Positions 29,546 to 29,665 of a DNA stretch of 29,665 bases are shown here, piece by piece. Below the pieces are notes generated by a model. It was not told where the DNA came from. It did not search any database and saw nothing but the letters and a program-made list of their open reading frames with translations. This stretch comes from a virus. The stretch spans positions 1 through 29,665 of the IMG/VR virus record IMGVR_UViG_3300020186_000074. One strand, 5' to 3'. A program made the translations under genes and the position numbers. The first letter of the stretch is position 1; each line of letters begins with the position of its first letter.

Positions 29546-29584
29546 CGTTCCTACGCCACGTGGTCTTTTTCGTTCCTACGCCAC
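29535..29584 (+). repeat. tandem 25-base direct repeat, two copies
   Basis: Bases 29535-29559 and 29560-29584 are identical and adjacent. Each starts GTGGTCTTTTTC and ends ACGCCAC; the ends GTGG and CCAC are complementary, and the junction makes the palindrome CCACGTGG. The T-tract of the terminator is within copy 1 and is repeated in copy 2. Confidence 0.9.
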
Positions 29585-29665
29585 GACTCCTCCTCACTCC
29601 GAGCGGCATCCACGCTTCGATTGCGAGTCTGCGGATGGGGGGGGTGGGTACAAACGGTTCGGAAC

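Larger units (their letters stand above)
29392..29665. other. non-coding right end
   Basis: About 270 bases with no convincing gene and visibly lower GC than the rest. It holds a short hairpin (29439-29467), a terminator (29519-29545), a tandem 25-base repeat (29535-29584) and a run of eight G near 29637-29644. No promoter or tRNA could be recognised. Confidence 0.6.

Noticed and set aside
29424-29609. 61-residue minus-strand frame in the right end
   Set aside because: It reads through the tandem repeat and terminator, has no ribosome site and no recognisable fold, and would be the only minus-strand gene.
29636-29665. T-arm-like GGTTCGGAAC at the window end, as part of a tRNA
   Set aside because: No acceptor or anticodon arm could be fitted upstream; the eight-G run and the cut edge make it unreliable.

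Overview
The window is a 29.7 kb piece of a tailed double-stranded DNA phage with a siphovirus-type tail. It is very GC-rich (by eye about two thirds G+C), and every supported gene is on the + strand. GC content, frequent GTG starts, the Gp3-like recombination-factor family, the T7-lysozyme-type amidase and the secreted lysozyme-like protein all fit a phage of a high-GC actinobacterium. The exact host cannot be read from the sequence. The left edge cuts the major capsid gene, so terminase, portal and protease genes lie outside. No integrase, tRNA or CRISPR array was seen.

Layout. (1) 1-5087, head and connector: the capsid gene followed by a UUCG hairpin, a small coiled-coil gene, several beta-rich structural genes (including a tandem paralogous pair and a protein of six 20-residue repeats), a head-tail connector with an extra N-terminal domain, and a tail-terminator-like gene. 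(2) 5099-15301, tail: tail tube, HK97 gp10-like protein, tail assembly chaperone with a clear -1 frame continuation, tape measure, two large tail-tip proteins (one with a PA14 domain inside) and a polysaccharide-lyase-like fibre. (3) 15298-16774, lysis: two single-pass membrane proteins, amidase endolysin, two-segment holin and a 22-residue membrane peptide. (4) 16817-17244: a small helical protein, two strong hairpins and the only convincing promoter, which appears to start a leaderless Cro/CI-like regulator. (5) 17245-27218: about 26 short genes chained by overlapping stop and start codons, including a pentapeptide-repeat protein, a Cas4/RecB-like nuclease, a phiC31 Gp3-like protein, a DNA-binding protein with two winged helices around a homing-endonuclease-associated repeat, a secreted lysozyme-like protein, a family of coiled-coil paralogues, a RuvC-like resolvase and an orphan DNA methyltransferase. 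(6) 27221-29391: a RecA-fold helicase-like ATPase, directly followed by nine copies of a 9-bp motif (candidate replication origin or operator array), a membrane-anchored HExxH protein and one unknown gene. (7) 29392-29665: non-coding, with a terminator whose T-tract lies in a tandem 25-bp repeat.

Reading it as a system: left-arm genes build head, tail and lysis functions. The right arm looks like one long transcript from the promoter near 17.2 kb to the terminator near 29.5 kb, carrying regulation, recombination, DNA modification and replication. The most unusual parts are the ACCGACCCA array after the helicase gene, the shuffled coiled-coil paralogue family with shared gene-junction sequences, the secreted lysozyme-like protein inside the DNA-metabolism operon, and the duplicated C-terminal motif of the endolysin. 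All gene functions are assigned by reading protein motifs, not by database search.
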